A stretch of DNA of 64,000 bases from Actinokineospora terrae (GTDB lineage Bacteria; Actinomycetota; Actinomycetes; Mycobacteriales; Pseudonocardiaceae), in assembly GCF_900111175.1 (NCBI RefSeq), contig NZ_FOGI01000002.1, positions 170,022 through 234,021 on the forward strand, given 5' to 3'. The notes beneath the pieces are model-generated. The model had not been told where the DNA came from. It did not search any database and saw only the letters and a list, made by a program, of their open reading frames with translations. Made by a program: the position numbers and the translations under genes. Position 1 is the stretch's first letter; each line of letters starts with the position of its first letter. Positions 32,416 to 40,694 of the stretch are shown here, piece by piece.

Positions 32416-33021
32416 TCAGCCGATCGCATAGCTCGGGCGACCGGCGAGTCGGTAGACCTGGGCCATGGCACCGGTCGAGAAGACCCGCGAATCCACCAGC
32501 TCCAGCGCGATGTCGCGACCGGCGGCGGGGAACAGCCGGGTGCCCTCCCCCACGACGACCGGCATGACGATCAGGGACAGCTCGTCGACGAGGTCGTTCT
32601 CCAGCAGCCACCGGGCCAGGACGCCGCTGCCGTGCACCTGCAGCTCGCCCGTGCCCCGGTCCTTGAGCTCCCTGATGGCTGTAGCGAGGTCACCGGAGAG
32701 CACGGTCGTGTCGGCCCATCCCGGCTCGGTGACCGTGGTGGACGCGAGGTACTTGGGTCGGGTGTTGAACGCGTCCGCGATCGGACCACTGCCCGGCGCC
32801 ATCGTGCCCCAGTAGCCCGCGAACAGCTCGAAGGTGCGCCTGCCGAACAGGAACGCGTCGGCGCGCCGGCAGATCGACGCGACGTACGCCGAGCCCTCGG
32901 GGCTGAACAGCGGCCTGGCCCAGCCGCCGCGCTCGAACCCGGGGTCGAGGTCCGGGTGCCGCCCGCCGTTGCCCTGCATCACACCGTCGACGGAGACCTG
33001 GGTGGCGATCGTCAGCTTCAT
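32416..33021 (-). CDS. dihydrofolate reductase-like (RibD C-terminal domain) protein
   Basis: A 201-residue NADPH-binding-fold protein. MKLTIATQVSVDGVMQG, ADAFLFGRRTFELFAGYWG, NTRPKYLAST, GELQVHGSGVLARWLL and LSLIVMPVVVGEGTRLF form the standard RibD_C pattern of stand-alone actinobacterial reductases, whose substrates are mostly unknown. It lies 54 bases upstream of the YCII gene on the same strand, so a three-gene unit is likely; such proteins often accompany ECF42 systems. It has its own start (ATG 33021) and no other partner. Confidence 0.86.
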   Translation of the reverse strand: MKLTIATQVSVDGVMQGNGGRHPDLDPGFERGGWARPLFSPEGSAYVASICRRADAFLFGRRTFELFAGYWGTMAPGSGPIADAFNTRPKYLASTTVTEPGWADTTVLSGDLATAIRELKDRGTGELQVHGSGVLARWLLENDLVDELSLIVMPVVVGEGTRLFPAAGRDIALELVDSRVFSTGAMAQVYRLAGRPSYAIG

Positions 33022-33120
33022 GCTCGGGGTTCCCTACTCCCGTGAGCCGCCCTCTCGGCAGCCCCTCACCCCTGCTACGAACGGGTCCGGCCCGATCCGA
33101 CACCCCCGTCGAAACTTTTT

Positions 33121-33489
33121 CTACCCGAGCGCGTGCTCGACGGAATCGGTGACGGTCAGCACCTCGTGCAGGCCGGTGACGGTGAGCGCGCGCATGACCA
33201 GCGAGTTCGCCTCGGCGACGACCACCGACTCGACCGACGACCGGCTGGTCTGCCGGTGGGCCCGCACCAGCGCGGCGAGGCCTGCCGAGCCGAGGAACCT
33301 GGTGCCGGTGAGGTCGATGACCAGGGTGGTCAGGCCACGGGCGTGGACGTCGTCAAGAGCGGCGGTCAGGGCCTCGTGGAACGCGTCGGCCGTGGCGAGG
33401 TCGATCTCCCCCACGACCCGCAGCACGACCCCCCGCCCGGCCCCGGCCAGCTCCTGGGTGGTGGCGATCTCGGTTCCACGTACGGTCAC
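33121..33489 (-). CDS. STAS-domain anti-sigma factor antagonist
   Basis: A 122-residue single STAS domain: VLRVVGEIDLATADAFHEAL, LVIDLTGTRFLGSAGLAALVRAH, then a C-terminal helix. The Ser in FLGSAGL is the expected phosphorylation site for an RsbW-type kinase and is removed by a PP2C phosphatase, both of which are encoded nearby. GTG 33489 begins near the domain; an in-frame TTG at 33501 is also possible. It is the first of a run of partner-switching genes to 39.7 kb, and convergent with nothing on its left. Confidence 0.87.
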   Translation of the reverse strand: MTVRGTEIATTQELAGAGRGVVLRVVGEIDLATADAFHEALTAALDDVHARGLTTLVIDLTGTRFLGSAGLAALVRAHRQTSRSSVESVVVAEANSLVMRALTVTGLHEVLTVTDSVEHALG

Positions 33490-33579
33490 GCCCCAAGACA
33501 AGCACGCGGGTCACGCGCTCGCTTGACGAAATGTGAATAGATGACCTCGGGTCTGCATAACCGCTGGTGGGAGCCTTGA

Positions 33580-34803
33580 TCAGCTCGGGGTCAGCCGCAC
33601 GACGAGCAGGGCCACGTCATCGCGGGCGGGCGCGGTGCCCAGGAGCGTCTCGGTGACCTGGGTGCAGATCGAGTTGGGGTCGTCGTGGGTGATGGCGTCG
33701 AGGAACCGCCGCAGGTACGGGTCGAGGGAATGGCCGGGGCGTTCGACCAGCCCGTCCGTGTAGAGGGCCAGGACCGACCCGGCCGGGAGGTCGATGACGG
33801 TGTCGCGGCGCGGCCAGGGCGGGGTGAGCCCGAGGCCGATGGGGATGCCGGGGCGCGCGGTGAGCAGCGTGGCGGCTTGCCCGGGCAGGGCGAGCGCGGG
33901 CGGCAAGTGCCCGGCCAGCGACAGGGTGAGCCGCGAGGTGGCGAGGTCGATGACCCCGTACGCGACGGTGGCCATGCTGCGCTGCTCGAAGTGGGACACC
34001 TTGGCGTGCAGGTTGGTGAGGACCTCGGCGGGGCTTCCGTAGATCAGGGCGTACGCGCGCAGGGCGCTGCGGAGGCGGCCCATGACGACCGCGGCGGCCA
34101 GGCCGTGGCCCGCGACGTCGCCGATGACCACGCCGAGGCGGTCGCCGGGGAGGGTGAACACGTCGTACCAGTCGCCGCCCACGGTCATGCCGGTGCCGGG
34201 GATGTAGCGGGCGGCGAAGCTCAGACCGTCGATCGCGGGGAACCGGGTCGGCAGCAGGCTGCGCTGCAGCGCGGTGGCCGCGGCGCGTTCGGCACCGCTG
34301 ACCTCGGCCTGGATGGTGAGCGCGACCCGATCGGCGACCAGGTGCAGCAGCTGGGTGTCCTCGTCGGTGAACCGCCGCGGCGTCACCGAGCCGACGTGCA
34401 GCACGCCGACCAGGTCACCGCCGACGAGCATCGGGACGCCCAGCAGCGCGCGCAGGCCGCGCCGCCACAGCAGCGGGCTCATGACGGTGGTGTGGTCGAC
34501 GCGGTCGAGGATCACCGGGGCCCTGGTCGCGGCGACCCTGCCGGTGAACCCGACCCCCAGCGGCACGGTCACACCGTGGCCGACCTCGTCCATGCCGACC
34601 GAGGCCTCCACGGTCAGCACCTCGGCCGCGGTGTCGTAGAGCAGCACGGAGGTGGTGTCGACCTCGAACAGCTGCTGGATCCGGGCCAGCACGGCCCGCA
34701 GGAACTCGTCGAGCTTCATGTGCCGCAGCCCCACGTCGGTGACCGCTTCCAGCACGCTCACCCGGTCAACGGGCTCGGAGATCCCCGACACGGCAGGCAG
34801 CAT
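33580..34803 (-). CDS. GAF-domain PP2C-type (SpoIIE/RsbU) phosphatase
   Basis: A 407-residue regulator of the RsbU type. A GAF domain (about 15-165: VDTTSVLLYDTAAEVLTVEAS, LGVPMLVGGDLVGVLHVG) is followed by a coiled linker (AAATALQRSLLP) and the SpoIIE phosphatase domain (about 190-405) with metal-binding Asp in GGDWYDVF, IGDVAGHG, YTDGLVERPG and RDDVALLVV, all intact. It should dephosphorylate STAS antagonists in response to a small molecule or redox cue. In-frame GTG 34824 is an alternative start. It is divergent from an RsbW-like kinase gene. Confidence 0.9.
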   Translation of the reverse strand: MLPAVSGISEPVDRVSVLEAVTDVGLRHMKLDEFLRAVLARIQQLFEVDTTSVLLYDTAAEVLTVEASVGMDEVGHGVTVPLGVGFTGRVAATRAPVILDRVDHTTVMSPLLWRRGLRALLGVPMLVGGDLVGVLHVGSVTPRRFTDEDTQLLHLVADRVALTIQAEVSGAERAAATALQRSLLPTRFPAIDGLSFAARYIPGTGMTVGGDWYDVFTLPGDRLGVVIGDVAGHGLAAAVVMGRLRSALRAYALIYGSPAEVLTNLHAKVSHFEQRSMATVAYGVIDLATSRLTLSLAGHLPPALALPGQAATLLTARPGIPIGLGLTPPWPRRDTVIDLPAGSVLALYTDGLVERPGHSLDPYLRRFLDAITHDDPNSICTQVTETLLGTAPARDDVALLVVRLTPS

Positions 34804-34853
34804 ACTTCGCCCGGCCACCAGCACGCGGCAAGCGGCCGGGGGGCGCGACCGGC

Positions 34854-35267
34854 ATGATGTGCACCGTGTCGTTGCGGATAGAGGCCACCGCCTGCGCCCA
34901 GGCCGTGTCCGAGATCCGGTCCGAGGTCCGCGCGTGGCTCACCGCCCGGCAGGTCGCGCGCGGTCCAGCCGAGGAGATCCTGCTCGCGGTCAGCGAGGCG
35001 GTCACCAACAGCGTCGAGCACGCCTACCCGACCGGCCCGCCCGGCCTGGTGATCGTGACGGCCGAGGTCGCCGACCGCGCGGTGTCGGTGGTGGTCACCG
35101 ACCACGGCCACTGGCGCGAACCGACCCCGCCGCAGGGCGCCGCGATCGCCATCCGCGGCCGGGGGCTCGGCATCCTGCGGGCACTCGCGGCGCGGCTGCG
35201 CATCGACCACGGGACCCGCGCCGCGCCGGGCACGACGGTGGCGGCGGAGTTCCTCATCCCCGGCTGA
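34854..35267 (+). CDS. RsbW-like anti-sigma/serine kinase (HATPase_c_2)
   Basis: A 137-residue GHKL ATPase. N box EILLAVSEAVTNSVEHAY, G1-type VTDHGHWREP and G2 RGRGLGILRALA are all intact, and the size matches RsbW-type anti-sigma factors. It would phosphorylate STAS partners such as the 33.1-kb protein. ATG 34854 or 34857 both fit; no strong Shine-Dalgarno is seen. A paralogue follows 63 bases downstream in the same direction, with about half of its residues shared by eye. Confidence 0.88.
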   Translation: MMCTVSLRIEATACAQAVSEIRSEVRAWLTARQVARGPAEEILLAVSEAVTNSVEHAYPTGPPGLVIVTAEVADRAVSVVVTDHGHWREPTPPQGAAIAIRGRGLGILRALAARLRIDHGTRAAPGTTVAAEFLIPG

Positions 35268-35330
35268 TCCCGGTGGGCCGACCGGACGGGTGTGCGTGAC
35301 GGGGGTGCGGACTGGGTACCACTGCTGACA

Positions 35331-35780
35331 ATGGATACCGCCATGCTCCGGATCGAGATCCTGGCCCGCGCCGAGGACGTGGCCGTCGTCCGCGCGGCCC
35401 TGCGCGCCTGGCTGACCGTGCGCCGGGTCGCCGCCGAGGTCGTGGACGCGATCCTGATCGGCGTCGGCGAGGCGGTGGCCAACGCGGTGGAACACGCCTA
35501 CCTGGGCACCGCGCCCGGCCCGGTGATCGTCTGCGCCCACGAGCTCAACACCGTGGCAGGCACCCGGAACCTCCGCTTCACCGTCACCGACCACGGCCGC
35601 TGGCGCGAACCCACGGACCACCCCACCGAACGCCTCTCCGTCCGCGGCCGCGGCTTGGTCTTGCTGCGTGCGCTGTCGGACGCGGTGCGGGTGGACCGCT
35701 CCGCCTGCACAACCGGCACGACGGTGGTGGCCGACTTCCGGACACCTGCCGCCCAGGACCAGGTCGTCGACCACGCCTGA
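35331..35780 (+). CDS. RsbW-like anti-sigma/serine kinase, second copy
   Basis: A 149-residue paralogue of the preceding gene: N box AILIGVGEAVANAVEHAY, G1 VTDHGRWREP and G2 RGRGLVLLRALS. In the G2 box the second structural Gly of the neighbour (GLGIL) is replaced by Val (GLVLL), which may lower ATP turnover. ATG 35331 is taken; ATG 35343 is also possible. The two genes are a tandem duplication, and its 3' end is repeated again about 148 bases downstream as a remnant of a third copy. Confidence 0.85.
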   Translation: MDTAMLRIEILARAEDVAVVRAALRAWLTVRRVAAEVVDAILIGVGEAVANAVEHAYLGTAPGPVIVCAHELNTVAGTRNLRFTVTDHGRWREPTDHPTERLSVRGRGLVLLRALSDAVRVDRSACTTGTTVVADFRTPAAQDQVVDHA

Positions 35781-35938
35781 TCGGCCTGGCAACGCGATTT
35801 CCGCCCTGGAGAAGGGTTTCCACAACGCTCGGATGCGCTCTCCCGCCTGGGGGCCTGCCGTCGCGTTCTAGGTGGTGGCGGACTTCCAGACGCCCTGCTG
35901 AGCAGGACCCGGTCGACCACGCTTGATTCCGGCCTGGC
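35724..35938 (+). repeat. 67-base duplicated gene tail (remnant of a third RsbW-like copy)
   Basis: Copy 1 (35724-35790) is the 3' end of the second RsbW-like gene plus ten bases after its stop. Copy 2 (35872-35938) is the same length and mostly identical by eye: GTGGTGGC...GACTTCC, GGTCGACCACGC and CGGCCTGGC all recur. Copy 2 encodes VVADFQTPC and a stop. The 81 bases between show no gene. The 35781-35963 gap holds only this. Confidence 0.8.
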
Positions 35939-35963
35939 GGTCGGGATCCTGCCAAGGAGACTG

Positions 35964-36905
35964 CTACTCCGCCTGGTCCTGGCTCGCAGTCGGCAGTTCC
36001 AGGTAGGCGCGGATGGTGGTGCCCTGTTCGGTGGTGTGGACCCGGACGAGGTGGGCGAGGTGGTGGACGAGCCACAGGCCGCGGCCGGAGGGTTGGCCCG
36101 CGGTGAGGGGGGTGGTTCCGGCCAGGGGGTTGGTGAAGCGGCCGGCGTCGCTGACGGAGCAGAGGAGTAGGGCGTTCTCGGTCCAGAGGGCTATCTCGCA
36201 GTGGCCGCCGCCGTGGGTGAGGCTGTTGGTGGCCAGTTCGGTGACGATGATCTCCAGGTCGGCGCGCCCGGCGGTGTCGAGGCCCGCGGCGGCGGCGGCG
36301 CGGGTGATGGCCGTGCGGGCGGCGCGGACCCCGGCCGGGGTGGTGACCGTGAAGGTGGTGGCGTGCGCGGGGTGCGGGATCGGCAGGTTGTACTTGCTGA
36401 TCGCCTGGTCCGGGGCGTAGTGGTCGCTGGCGTCGCGGCCCGCGGTGGACCAGATCTCCGGGTGGGTGACGCGGGCGTCGGCCAGGACGTGCGGGGGGAG
36501 CACCGCGACGTCGTAGGGGCACAGGATGGTGGCGTGCCGGTCGGCGAAGGCGAGGTTGGTCAGTGCCTCGTGCCGGACGCACGCGGGGTAGTCGGCGCTG
36601 TCGCGGGCGCCCCAGACCGGTTCGCCGACGATGCGGACGTGCCGGTCGGGGTGGCGGTCGGCGAACTCGGTGAGGACGCTGGACAGGATGCGCCCGGGGT
36701 TGGCGCCCACGACCGCCATGTCCTGCAGGTACACCTCGCGGGCGGTGCCGCCGAGGGCGTCGCGCAGCAGGTCGAGCCTGGGGGTGGGGACGGCGGCGGC
36801 GACCGGGTCGCCCGCGGCGAGGCCATCGGTGATGAACGGCACCAGAGCGGCGAGGTAGTCCTCGTCGGAGGTGTAGAACCAGGCGGGGTGGGCGAACCGG
36901 GTCAT
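35964..36905 (-). CDS. MEDS-domain sensor fused to RsbW-like ATPase
   Basis: A 313-residue protein. Residues 1-165 form a MEDS domain (HPAWFYTSDEDYLAALVPFITDGLAAGD, VRIVGEPVWG, RHEALTNLAFADRHATILCPYD), a RecA-like fold linked to methanogen/methylotroph sensory function in its name but widespread in actinomycete regulators. Residues 185-313 are a HATPase_c_2 domain with N box EIIVTELATNSLTHGGG, SVSDAGRF and GRGLWLVHHLA. It is a one-piece sensor/anti-sigma kinase. It overlaps the upstream MEDS-STAS gene by ATGA, giving a kinase/antagonist-like pair. Confidence 0.88.
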   Translation of the reverse strand: MTRFAHPAWFYTSDEDYLAALVPFITDGLAAGDPVAAAVPTPRLDLLRDALGGTAREVYLQDMAVVGANPGRILSSVLTEFADRHPDRHVRIVGEPVWGARDSADYPACVRHEALTNLAFADRHATILCPYDVAVLPPHVLADARVTHPEIWSTAGRDASDHYAPDQAISKYNLPIPHPAHATTFTVTTPAGVRAARTAITRAAAAAGLDTAGRADLEIIVTELATNSLTHGGGHCEIALWTENALLLCSVSDAGRFTNPLAGTTPLTAGQPSGRGLWLVHHLAHLVRVHTTEQGTTIRAYLELPTASQDQAE

Positions 36906-37747
36906 GCGGGCCGCTCCACGCGCACCGAGCGCAGCCCGAGCAGGTCGACGACGCGGGCGGGCCCCGACCTGGGGGTCAGCAGCACGAGCGTGGCGTCACC
37001 GGCGCGCTCGGCGAGGGTCATCAGCGCGCGGTGGTCGATGAACTCGAGGCCGGTGCAGTCGAGGGTGATGGTCCCGTCGACGACCGGGAGCTCGGTCCGG
37101 TCGAGGGCCGCGGCGAACAGGTCGGCGTTGGCGAGGTCGAGTTCCCCGCCGAGGGCCACCGAGCAGCCCGGCAGCGACGACCCGCACAGCCGGAACCCCG
37201 GGCGGTCGAGGTTGGTGAACGGGTGCATGACCGCGATCTGCGCGACGGCCGGTTCGCCGAGGACGGTGAGGTCGTAGCCGCACAGCGCGGCGAACGGCAC
37301 CCCGGGCATCCGGCGGTCCATGAGGTGCTCGTAGCGGGCGAACGCGTCGAACTGGCCCGCGGTGCCCACCAGCGGCGTCGCCTCCCCCACCACGCGCAGC
37401 CCGGCGAAACCGGCCTCGACGGCGTCCCGCGTGGCGGCGACGTACCAGTCGACCTGGGCGTCGGGGTCCACGGCCGCCTCGCCCGCGTAGGCGGAGTCGA
37501 TGGCGGTGACCCGCAGGACCCCGTCGCGCACGGCCCGGTCCAGCCGCGGGTCGCGCCGCAGCCGGGCGAGGGCACTGGGGGCGTCCTGGCTGGTGACGAC
37601 GTACTGGGGGCGCTGCCCGAGCGCCAGGCCGTCCACGAGGAACTCACCGGCGTGGTCGCGGAAGTCGTCCGGGTCGCGGTAGCCCCAGCAGACGTGGTCG
37701 TGCACCCCGAGTCCACGCACGTGGTCCAGGACCCCAGATGACCTCAC
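36902..37747 (-). CDS. MEDS-domain sensor fused to STAS domain
   Basis: A 281-residue protein. Residues 1-160 are MEDS (HDHVCWGYRDPDDFRDHAGEFLVDGLALG, AGFAGLRVVGEATPL, FAALCGYDLTVL). Residues 185-281 are a STAS domain (CSVALGGELDLANADLFAAAL, TITLDCTGLEFIDHRALMTL). Where the 33.1-kb STAS protein has GSAGL, this one has IDHRALM, so the phosphorylatable Ser is replaced by His, which suggests constitutive binding or control by another route. ATGA overlap with the MEDS-ATPase gene downstream indicates a matched pair. Confidence 0.87.
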   Translation of the reverse strand: MRSSGVLDHVRGLGVHDHVCWGYRDPDDFRDHAGEFLVDGLALGQRPQYVVTSQDAPSALARLRRDPRLDRAVRDGVLRVTAIDSAYAGEAAVDPDAQVDWYVAATRDAVEAGFAGLRVVGEATPLVGTAGQFDAFARYEHLMDRRMPGVPFAALCGYDLTVLGEPAVAQIAVMHPFTNLDRPGFRLCGSSLPGCSVALGGELDLANADLFAAALDRTELPVVDGTITLDCTGLEFIDHRALMTLAERAGDATLVLLTPRSGPARVVDLLGLRSVRVERPA

Positions 37748-37778
37748 CCGGGCAGAATACGCGGGCGGGGGCCGCGGG

Positions 37779-38249
37779 TCAGGACGGGAGGCGGACGGTG
37801 GCGCTGAAGAACTCGTCGACCTTGCCGACCGCGGCCATGAACGCGTCGAAGTCGACCGGTTTGGTCACATAGGCGTTGGCGTGCAAAGAGTAGCTGCCGA
37901 CGACGTCGTCGTGCGCGGCGGAGGTGGTCAGGACGACCACGGGGATGGCGGCCAGCGCGGGGTCGGCCTTGACCTGGGCCAGCACCTCGCGGCCGTCCAT
38001 CCGCGGCATGTTGAGGTCGAGCAGGACCAGCCGGGGTCTCGGCGCGTCCTGGAACCGGCCCTCGCGGCGCAGGAACGCGATCGCGTCGGCGCCGTCGTTG
38101 ACCACGTGCAGCCTGGTGCGCTGCGCGTGCTGCTCGAACGCCTCGCGGATCATCAGCACGTCGCCCTCGTCGTCCTCCACCACCAGCACGTCGATCGGGG
38201 CGGGCGGCAGGTCGGTCGACTCGCCCCGCGCGGTGTTCTGGTCGCTCAT
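37779..38249 (-). CDS. single-domain response regulator (Rcp1-like CheY family)
   Basis: A 156-residue stand-alone receiver. After a 20-residue polar leader come DVLVVEDDEGDVLMIREAFEQH (acidic pocket), LVLLDLNMPRMDGREVL (phospho-acceptor Asp), VVVLTTSAAHDDVVGSY and NAYVTKPVDFDAF (conserved Lys). The long beta3-alpha3 insertion (GADAIAFLRREGRFQDAPRPRL) is typical of Rcp1-like partners of phytochrome/GAF kinases. No histidine kinase is adjacent; CGGGAGTG precedes ATG 38249. It may feed into the PP2C and MEDS regulators on either side. Confidence 0.9.
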   Translation of the reverse strand: MSDQNTARGESTDLPPAPIDVLVVEDDEGDVLMIREAFEQHAQRTRLHVVNDGADAIAFLRREGRFQDAPRPRLVLLDLNMPRMDGREVLAQVKADPALAAIPVVVLTTSAAHDDVVGSYSLHANAYVTKPVDFDAFMAAVGKVDEFFSATVRLPS

Positions 38250-38432
38250 GTGCACTCCCGGATCAGGACTCAGGACGACGAGTGGGGCGAATCGTGCCAC
38301 GTCGGGTGATCACGTGGGCCGACCGCCGAGCCCGCGGGTCGCCGGTGGTGCCCGGATCGAGACCAAGCGCACGGGGTGTTCGGGGCTCGGCTCACCTATC
38401 GTGACGGTCCGGCGGTCTTCTGGAGGGCATGC

Positions 38433-39728
38433 GTGGGTCAGGTCGCGGGGTTGTTCCCGGGCGGGGTGCGGGCGGACGGCTTGCCCGCCGCGCTGTCGGA
38501 TCCGGGGCGGTTGGCCGCGGTCGCGGCCACCGGGTTGGCGGAGACCGCCGCCGAGGACGTGTTCGACGACCTCGCGCGGCTGGCCGCCGCGCTCACCGGG
38601 GTCGGGCGGGCCTTCGTGACCCTGGTCGACGACAAGCGGTCGTACTGGAAGTCGTGCGTCGGGGTCGACCTGGACCCGAGCGACACGGCGGCGCGGCAGA
38701 GCCCGGTGCGGGAGAGCTTCTGCTACTTCCTGGTCGGGCTGGAGGGCGATCCGTTCGTGGTGAGCGACGCCGCCGCCGACCCGCGCACCCGTGACCACCC
38801 CTCGGTGGCGCCGATGCGCATCGGCGCCTGGGCCGGGTACCCGATCCTCGCGCCCGGCGGTGAGGTGCTGGGCAGCATGTGCGTCATCGACGACGTCCCG
38901 CGTGAGTGGGGGCGGGCGGAGTTGGCCGGTCTGGCGACGCTGGCCCGGTCGGTCGGCAACGAGATGCACCTGCGGCAGTCGCTCGCCGCCACGCGGAGCG
39001 CGTTGGCCACGTCCGCCGCCCTGGCCCGCAGCCTCCAGGAGAGCCTGCTGCCGCCGGTGTTGGCCTCCGTGCCCGGTGTCGACGCGGCGGCGTCCTACCT
39101 ACCCGCCACCGGTGACACGGTGCTGGGTGACTTCTACGACTTGTTCCCGGCGCACGGACCGTGGTGGTGCGCCGTGCTCGGCGACGTGTGCGGTCACGGC
39201 ACCGAGGCCGCCAAGATCACCGCGCTCGCCCGCTACACCGTGCGCGCCGAGGCGACCAGGCACCTGTCCCCCGCCGCCGTGCTGTCCCGGCTCAACACCG
39301 CCATGATCACCCAGCGCGGCTACGACCGGTTCCTCACCGCGGCCTACCTGACCTTCCGCACCACCGCCGACGGCGTCAGCGGCCACCTCTGCACCGCGGG
39401 TCACCCGCCCGCCCTCATCCGCCGAGCAGACGGATCCGTCCGACCACTGGGACTCCCCGGGACTCTCCTCGGCATGCTCGACGACGTCACCCTCACGGAC
39501 GTCCAGTTCGACCTGGCCCCAGGCGACGCCTTGCTCCTCTACACCGATGGCGCTACCGAGGCCCGCGACGCCGATGGGGCGTTCTTCGGCGAAGAGGGCT
39601 TGATGCGCGCGCTCGACGGCGTTGACGCCACCGACATGACCGACCGGATCACTCGAGCCCTCACCCGACACCGCGGCGACCACGCCACGGACGACACGGC
39701 CTTGCTCGTCTTACGCGTCCCTGGGTGA
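38433..39728 (+). CDS. GAF-domain PP2C-type (SpoIIE/RsbU) phosphatase, second
   Basis: A 431-residue protein. GTG 38433 follows GGAGGG by about six bases and fixes the start. A GAF domain (about 40-185: RAFVTLVDDKRSYWKSCVG, VRESFCYFLV, AYP-like GYPILAPGGEVLGSMCVID) is followed by a coiled linker (ALARSLQESLLPP) and SpoIIE phosphatase domain with GDFYDLFP, LGDVCGHG, YTDGATEARD and ATDDTALLVL, so metal ligands are present. With the 33.6-kb gene it gives two input-specific phosphatases for the local STAS proteins. It ends two bases before the convergent DUF3592-like gene. Confidence 0.89.
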   Translation: MGQVAGLFPGGVRADGLPAALSDPGRLAAVAATGLAETAAEDVFDDLARLAAALTGVGRAFVTLVDDKRSYWKSCVGVDLDPSDTAARQSPVRESFCYFLVGLEGDPFVVSDAAADPRTRDHPSVAPMRIGAWAGYPILAPGGEVLGSMCVIDDVPREWGRAELAGLATLARSVGNEMHLRQSLAATRSALATSAALARSLQESLLPPVLASVPGVDAAASYLPATGDTVLGDFYDLFPAHGPWWCAVLGDVCGHGTEAAKITALARYTVRAEATRHLSPAAVLSRLNTAMITQRGYDRFLTAAYLTFRTTADGVSGHLCTAGHPPALIRRADGSVRPLGLPGTLLGMLDDVTLTDVQFDLAPGDALLLYTDGATEARDADGAFFGEEGLMRALDGVDATDMTDRITRALTRHRGDHATDDTALLVLRVPG

Positions 39729-39730
39729 GA

Positions 39731-40540
39731 TCACCTGACCGGGACGCGACGCTCGCGGGCGGAGGCGAGGACGGGGCCGCTGGTGAACAGGACGGTCGTT
39801 CGCGCGCCCGAGCCCGCGACCAGTACCGGGCTGTCCCGGTAGGGGATGGGGATCTTCAGGTTCACCGGGCGGGTGAGGGTCAGTATCGAGGTGGTGCCGT
39901 CCTCGAAGAGGACGGCGATGGCGTGCCGCTCCCCGATGACTGGGTGACCGCGGCCGCGACGCCACCCGGCCTTGGCCGGGCCGAGGCGGATCGACCAGCG
40001 GATGCCGCCGACAACGGCGCCGAAGCCGAGGGTGGCGAACGCCAGGAACAGCACGACGGCGAACCAGAGGTACCACCTGGGGCCCTCGTAGGCCTCCCCG
40101 GCCAAGGCGGAGTCCCCCGGGTCGGCAGGGTCGTACACGAGTGGGATCGTGCTGTCCTTGACGGCGAACCGGGTGTTCGGGGTGGTGTAGGTCTCGGTGA
40201 AGGTCTCGCCGCCGACCGAGTAGCGGACCTCGATGGTCGGATCTGATGACCACCTGGTCTTGCGGACCACATCGTTGACCGCGACCACGGTGCCCTCGAC
40301 CCGCGCCCCCTCGCGTTGCAGCGTGTCGTGGTGGGACCGGAGCCACCACGAGACCACCACGATGAGACCGGCGCACACCAGCGCGGCCACCCCGCAGAGC
40401 ACCGCGCGCCGGAGCAGCCGGGCCACGCCTCGGGTCGCGGTGTCGTCGTCGACGGTCACGTCCTTCTTCGGCAGGCCCAGGTCGTCCTGCCCGCGCACCA
40501 CCACCGACCGCAACGACAGCCGACGAATCCGCTCTGCCAC
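39731..40540 (-). CDS. DUF3592-like membrane protein, copy 1
   Basis: A 269-residue membrane protein starting at GTG 40540 behind GGGGAGGGGA. A cytoplasmic N-terminus (IRRLSLRSVVVRGQDDLGLPKKD) precedes TM1 (about 50-70), an outer DUF3592-like beta domain (GTVVAVNDVVRKTRWSSDPTIEVRYSVGGETF, VYDPADPGDSAL), TM2 (about 155-180) and a cytoplasmic C-domain (AIAVLFEDGTTSILTLTRPV, TTVLFTSGPVLASARERRVPV). Function unknown. The next gene is a clear paralogue with the same layout and the same leader motif. Confidence 0.75.
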   Translation of the reverse strand: MAERIRRLSLRSVVVRGQDDLGLPKKDVTVDDDTATRGVARLLRRAVLCGVAALVCAGLIVVVSWWLRSHHDTLQREGARVEGTVVAVNDVVRKTRWSSDPTIEVRYSVGGETFTETYTTPNTRFAVKDSTIPLVYDPADPGDSALAGEAYEGPRWYLWFAVVLFLAFATLGFGAVVGGIRWSIRLGPAKAGWRRGRGHPVIGERHAIAVLFEDGTTSILTLTRPVNLKIPIPYRDSPVLVAGSGARTTVLFTSGPVLASARERRVPVR

Positions 40541-40694
40541 GACGATTCCCCTCCCCGGCAACGATTGCGCGCACCGTGCCACAGGCGCGGGCCGCCCACC
40601 AGGTGATCATCAGCAGGTTCCACCACGCGCACACCCGGATACGCCGATCGCCCGGCACACCACGCCCGAATGGTCCGGACCACTGCGGACCCGG

